A stretch of 64,000 nt of DNA, from NCBI GenBank assembly GCA_963783505.1, contig CAWAOP010000017.1, positions 186,001 to 250,000 on the forward strand, read 5' to 3'. Source of the DNA: BOG-224 sp963783505 (GTDB taxonomy: Bacteria > Acidobacteriota > Terriglobia > Bryobacterales > Bryobacteraceae). The notes below the pieces were generated by a model, which was not told where the DNA came from, did no database searches, and saw only the letters and a program-made list of their open reading frames with translations. This document shows, in pieces, positions 60,605 to 64,000 of the stretch (its first letter is position 1; each line of letters begins with the position of its first letter). The translations under genes and the position numbers were made by a program.

Positions 60605-61024
60605 CTACTCATCCTCCTTCTGCATCGCGCGGACGAAGTCCAGGACATCGAAGCTCTTGACCAGGCGGCCGGGGTAGAAGCTGTTTACGGCATCGTGCTC
60701 GTCCGTAAATATCTCGAAGATCGTAGCCAGCTTGGTCATCACCAGAAGCTCGATGTGACGGCGGGTCAGATGCAGCAGCTTCACGTTGCCGCTATTCCTA
60801 CGCAGCGAGGTAGCGCACATGACCAGCGCGCCCAGGCCGGTGCTATCGATATAGTCGACGCCTGCCATGTCGAGCACGATGCTTCGGCCGTTCTCGCGAT
60901 TCAGCGCGGAGACCCGCTCGCGCAGAGCGGCGGCTTCCGGACCGGCCGTAATCCGTCCCTTCAATTCCAGAATCGCTATGTCTTCCAGTTCCCGGTGGTG
61001 AATATCCAGCGCCACAGCTTCCAC
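60605..61024 (-). CDS. STAS-domain anti-sigma factor antagonist
   Basis: A 139-aa protein of the SpoIIAA type: AILELKGRITAGPEAAAL, then IVLDMAGVDYIDSTGLGALVM with the phosphorylatable Ser61, then KLLHLTRRHIELLVMTKL. Such proteins bind anti-sigma kinases or enter stressosome-like switching. The C-terminal extension (VKSFDVLDFVRAMQKE) is longer than in standard antagonists. No partner kinase is in view; the divergent hemerythrin starts 60 bases away. Confidence 0.85.
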   Translation of the reverse strand: MEAVALDIHHRELEDIAILELKGRITAGPEAAALRERVSALNRENGRSIVLDMAGVDYIDSTGLGALVMCATSLRRNSGNVKLLHLTRRHIELLVMTKLATIFEIFTDEHDAVNSFYPGRLVKSFDVLDFVRAMQKEDE

Positions 61025-61084
61025 CTTACCAAGACCCGTACGGGCCTTGCCGCCCTACAGTTCAGTCAAGTTCTTGCCGATTCC

Positions 61085-61513
61085 ATGGTCATGACATCCA
61101 CGACCACCGCCATTTTCCCATGGCGAGATTCGTACAGCGTGAGGATTCCGCAGATCGACGAGCAGCATAAGCGCTTGATAGCGCTGATTAACGACCTGCA
61201 CGCCGCCATGCTGGAGGGCAAAGGGAGAGAGACTTCCGTCGAGATCATCGAGGAACTCGCGCGCTACGCCCGGAACCACTTCACTTACGAGGAGGGGATA
61301 CTGGCGCAGCGAAGATATTCGGACCTGGCCAACCACCGCGATGCCCACCGCATCTTGAGCGCCCAGGTCGAGCGGCTGCGAAGCGATATCGTGGGCGGGC
61401 GGCTGTCAGTCACGCCGGAGCTCATGCGCTTCCTTAAGGAATGGCTGGCCAACCACATTTTATCGGCCGATATGGCCTACGCCCGCGAATTGGAGCGGCG
61501 CAACGCGGCCTAA
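61085..61513 (+). CDS. Bacteriohemerythrin
   Basis: A 142-aa protein whose diiron ligands are all visible: His28 (EQHKRL), His65 and Glu69 (NHFTYEE), His84 and His88 (NHRDAH), His124 and Asp129 (ANHILSAD). It binds O2 reversibly at the two irons and may store or sense oxygen. The ATG at 61085 or 61091 are both possible; no strong ribosome-binding site. Divergent from the STAS gene. Confidence 0.93.
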   Translation: MVMTSTTTAIFPWRDSYSVRIPQIDEQHKRLIALINDLHAAMLEGKGRETSVEIIEELARYARNHFTYEEGILAQRRYSDLANHRDAHRILSAQVERLRSDIVGGRLSVTPELMRFLKEWLANHILSADMAYARELERRNAA

Positions 61514-61675
61514 CTCGCGTGGATCCAGGGGATTCAGGGACTGAGAACGGTGGGACATCGAGAGTGGCGATGAGGCTCTGTGCCGGCGGTAGCTCGGAGC
61601 CCGAGCGGCGGAGCTGTGCTCGTGGTCGACTTCAGGGGTGCGGTTCGCTCGATGCCCCCGCACCAAGCCAGTCGC

Positions 61676-62285
61676 TTACGCCCGCGTATCGATTGGCGCC
61701 GGATGCTGGGCTTCGTAGGCGGCGATGTTCGCCTCGTGCTGAAGAATGTAGCCGAGCTCGTCGACGCCATTCAGTAGGCAGTGCCGGGCGAACGGGTCGA
61801 TGGGGAACTCGACCTTCCGTCCGCTCGGGAGCGTGAGCGTCTGCGCGGCCAGGTCGATCTTGACCTGCGCGTTCGGGATCGGCGGCCACGGCGGCGAATA
61901 ACTCGCCGTGTGCGTCGGCGGGGACGACTACGGGAAGCAACGAGTTCTTCAGGCTGTTCTGCTTGAAAATGTCCGCAAAAGAAGTGCTGATCACGGCGCG
62001 GAATCCGAACTGGGTCAGCGCCCACGGGGCGTGTTCGCGCGAGCTTCCGCAGCCGAAATTGTCTCCCGCCAGAAGGACATAGGCGCCTTGGGCCTGCGGT
62101 TGGTTCAGAATGAAATCGGGCTTCGGCCTGCCCTCGGCGTCGTAGCGCCAATCGTAGAAAAGCTGGTCCCCGAGCCCCACCTTGGAAACGGTCTTCAGGA
62201 AACGGGCGGGAATGATCTGATCGGTATCGATATTGTTGACCGGCAACGCCGTCATTCGGCTCTCGAACGAAGTAAACGGTTTCAT
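61676..62285 (-). CDS. leuD: 3-isopropylmalate dehydratase small subunit, frameshifted as sequenced
   Basis: The first frame, from the ATG at 62285, holds LPVNNIDTDQIIPARFLKTV, AGDNFGCGSSREHAPWAL and ISTSFADIFKQNSLKNSLLP, hallmark LeuD motifs. Near 61873 one extra base in CCCGAAC breaks the frame; in the other frame the sequence continues NAQVKIDLAAQTLTLPSGRK, FPIDPFARHCLLNGVDELGY and stops at 61676, completing LeuD at about 203 aa. It works with LeuC to isomerise isopropylmalate in leucine synthesis. As the gene is biosynthetic and otherwise perfect, a sequence error is likely. Confidence 0.92.
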
Positions 62286-62422
62286 AAACAATCCTGCGGC
62301 TCCCAACTCTCTCTTCTGACTCCCAACTCCCGACTCCTAGTGGTCCGCGGCTCTAATGACATGCATTATCGGTTCGCCGCCGCACTTTCTGGCGGCCCGT
62401 GGAGCGAGCCTCCGGCTTGCCA

Positions 62423-62476
62423 CGTCGGCATTCGTGCCGACGTTTCGGCGCCCGATGCCGGCAAGAATGCCGGCAT
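62423..62476. repeat. Paired hairpins in the leuC-leuD spacer
   Basis: Two perfect stem-loops lie close together: CGTCGGCA-TTCG-TGCCGACG at 62423-62442 (8-bp stem, UUCG-type loop) and ATGCCGGCA-AGAA-TGCCGGCAT at 62455-62476 (9-bp stem, AGAA loop). Such twin hairpins resemble REP/REPIN sequences. The spacer of 294 bases also has degenerate ACTCCCAACTC-like repeats at 62296-62338. Confidence 0.6.
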
Positions 62477-62579
62477 GGCAGGCGTAGACGCCCACTCCAC
62501 GGCGCGCTCGATAATCGTCGTTCTGCCTGCCGCACTGCGCCAGCTCCTGGCTCCTGACTCCCGGCTTCTCCGAAACCAG

Positions 62580-63980
62580 CTATAACATCGTCCTCACATC
62601 CGTGACCACGCCGGTGACGGCGCAGGCCGCGGCAGTCAGAGGGCTTGCCAGGAGCGTTCGCCCGCCCGGGCCTTGCCGGCCTTCGAAATTGCGATTGCTC
62701 GTCGACACGCTGTATTGGCCCGGAGAAAGCTGGTCGCCGTTCATGGCGATGCACATGGAGCATCCCGGCTCGCGCCAATCGCATCCCGACTCGCGGAAGA
62801 TGTCCACCAATCCCTCGGCGATGGCCTGGCGCTTCACTTCCTGGGAACCCGGCACAACCAGAGTCCGCACATTCGGACTGACTTTGCGGCCCTTCAACAC
62901 CTTGGCCGCCGCGCGCAGATCGGCGATCCGGCCATTCGTGCAGCTCCCGATAAAGACCACATCGATGGGCTGCCCCAAAAGCGGCTTGCCGCCTTCGAGG
63001 CCCATATATTTCAAAGCCCTGGTGAGAGATTCCCGCTGGTTCGAGTCGGAGACGCCCGAAGGGTCGGGGACAGGTTGCGTAACCGCTACGCCCATTCCGG
63101 GGTTGACCCCGTACGTGATCATCGGTTCAAGCGAATCCGCGTCGAGCGTTACGCTGCGGTCATACGCCGCGCCAGCGTCAGTCGGCAACTGCTTCCACCG
63201 CGCCACGGCCTGCTCCCATGCGGCCCCGTGAGGAGCATGAGGGCGGCCATAAAGGTATTGGAACGTGGTGTCGTCCGGGGCCACCAGTCCGGCGCGCGCG
63301 CCGCCCTCGATGGACATGTTGCACACGGTCATGCGCTCTTCCATGCTCAGCGCACGGATCGCCGGGCCCGTGTATTCGAACACGCAACCCGTCCCGCCGC
63401 CTACGCCGATCTTAGCGATCAGCGCCAGAATAATGTCCTTTGCGGTGACGCCCGGGCGCAGTGCGCCATCCACTCGAACCTGATACGTCCGCGACTTCCT
63501 CTGCAAGAGGCACTCGGTGGCGAGCACGTGCTCCACCTCGCTGGTCCCGATGCCGAACGCGAGCGCCCCAAACGCGCCGTGCGTAGCCGTATGGCTATCG
63601 CCGCAGACTACGGTCATGCCGGGCTGGGTGAGCCCGAGCTCCGGGCCGATGATGTGCACGACTCCCTGCCGGTCGCTGTGGATTCCAAGACAGCGGATGC
63701 CGAAATCCGCGCAATTGGTTTCCAGTTGCGCGAGTTGGCGCGCCGCGATCCGATCCACAATCGGCAGCGATCGGTCCGTCGTCGGGATGCTGTGATCCGC
63801 GGTTGCGATGGTCAAATCCGTCCGGCGGACCTTGATGCCGCGGTCGCGCAGTCCTTGAAACGCCTGCGGGGACGTGACTTCGTGCACCAGGTGCAGGTCG
63901 ATAAAGAGCAGCGCCGGCGCTCCGGCCTGCTCGTGGACCACGTGGGAATCCCAGAGTTTTTCAATGATGGTACGGGGCAT
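62580..63980 (-). CDS. leuC: 3-isopropylmalate dehydratase large subunit
   Basis: A 466-aa aconitase-family protein. It has MPRTIIEKLWDSHVV at the start, FIDLHLVHEVTSPQAF, VVCGDSHTATHGAFGALAFGIGTSEVEHV, and the 4Fe-4S cysteines in FIGSCTNGRIADL and EPGCSMCIAMN. The C-terminus NRNFEGRQGPGGRTLLASP is conserved. It combines with LeuD downstream, separated by a spacer with hairpins. The ATG at 63980 is 20 bases from the right edge, so the promoter is outside the window. Confidence 0.96.
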   Translation of the reverse strand: MPRTIIEKLWDSHVVHEQAGAPALLFIDLHLVHEVTSPQAFQGLRDRGIKVRRTDLTIATADHSIPTTDRSLPIVDRIAARQLAQLETNCADFGIRCLGIHSDRQGVVHIIGPELGLTQPGMTVVCGDSHTATHGAFGALAFGIGTSEVEHVLATECLLQRKSRTYQVRVDGALRPGVTAKDIILALIAKIGVGGGTGCVFEYTGPAIRALSMEERMTVCNMSIEGGARAGLVAPDDTTFQYLYGRPHAPHGAAWEQAVARWKQLPTDAGAAYDRSVTLDADSLEPMITYGVNPGMGVAVTQPVPDPSGVSDSNQRESLTRALKYMGLEGGKPLLGQPIDVVFIGSCTNGRIADLRAAAKVLKGRKVSPNVRTLVVPGSQEVKRQAIAEGLVDIFRESGCDWREPGCSMCIAMNGDQLSPGQYSVSTSNRNFEGRQGPGGRTLLASPLTAAACAVTGVVTDVRTML

Positions 63981-64000
63981 AACTTTACGCTATCAGCTAT

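Overview
The window is GC-rich, densely coded chromosomal DNA, most like a soil Acidobacteriota genome near Bryobacterales/Solibacter. The basis is family content: a TIGR03435 protein, a large DUF5916 protein, an ECF sigma/anti-sigma pair, M16 and GH43 secreted enzymes, and many small palindromic repeats. This taxonomic placement is inference; there is no rRNA in the window.

Left third (1-19359): a type VI secretion system (T6SS). A partial minus-strand gene at the left edge starts with a sheath-like motif, so the locus continues leftward. Next come two unrecognised proteins on opposite strands (303-1838 and 2303-3115) that share an N-terminal module; the second also has a CHAP/NlpC-like Cys...GD...His layout. 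They are the best candidates here for undescribed T6SS cargo. After a methyltransferase, a long plus-strand run carries tssB, tssC (frameshifted), hcp, tagJ, tssA, tssE, tssF, tssG, clpV, vgrG, a DUF6931-like gene and a PAAR gene. The membrane-complex genes tssJKLM are not in the window.

Mobile debris (19479-22606): a frameshifted serine recombinase, an IS66 element whose transposase has lost its core, and a tyrosine-integrase remnant with an in-frame stop that abuts tRNA-Val(GAC), a typical island attachment site.

Middle (22685-44399): a DUF5916 outer-membrane-type protein, a 194-bp composite repeat, a DrrAB-type ABC exporter, an ECF sigma/anti-sigma pair whose promoter and 5' end are duplicated 1.3 kb away, a zinc alcohol dehydrogenase, an SPFH/ribbon-helix-helix/DUF3592 group with a palindromic promoter, two antitoxin-like genes, xseA with a G-rich heptamer tract at its 5' end, a DksA-type regulator, and a fatty-acid/electron-transfer block (acpP, fabF, etfB, etfA). 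An acyl-CoA synthetase, a DUF3788 protein and a GH43-like enzyme follow.

Right third (44539-63980): an M16 peptidase, a CDGSH protein, queG, a membrane-anchored MutS homologue, lone nuoA and nuoI, a membrane spermidine-synthase-like protein, a sugar-binding lipoprotein, a two-part ThyX-like protein divergent from dut, cysE, a thioredoxin-like protein, a VapBC-type pair, a CoA-disulfide-reductase-like flavoprotein, a STAS protein divergent from a hemerythrin, and leuC-leuD.

About nine genes, several of them conserved (tssC, leuD, the ThyX-like gene, an acyl-CoA synthetase, an M16 peptidase), are each broken by one or two small indels while both halves stay well conserved. Uncorrected sequencing errors are the likeliest explanation.
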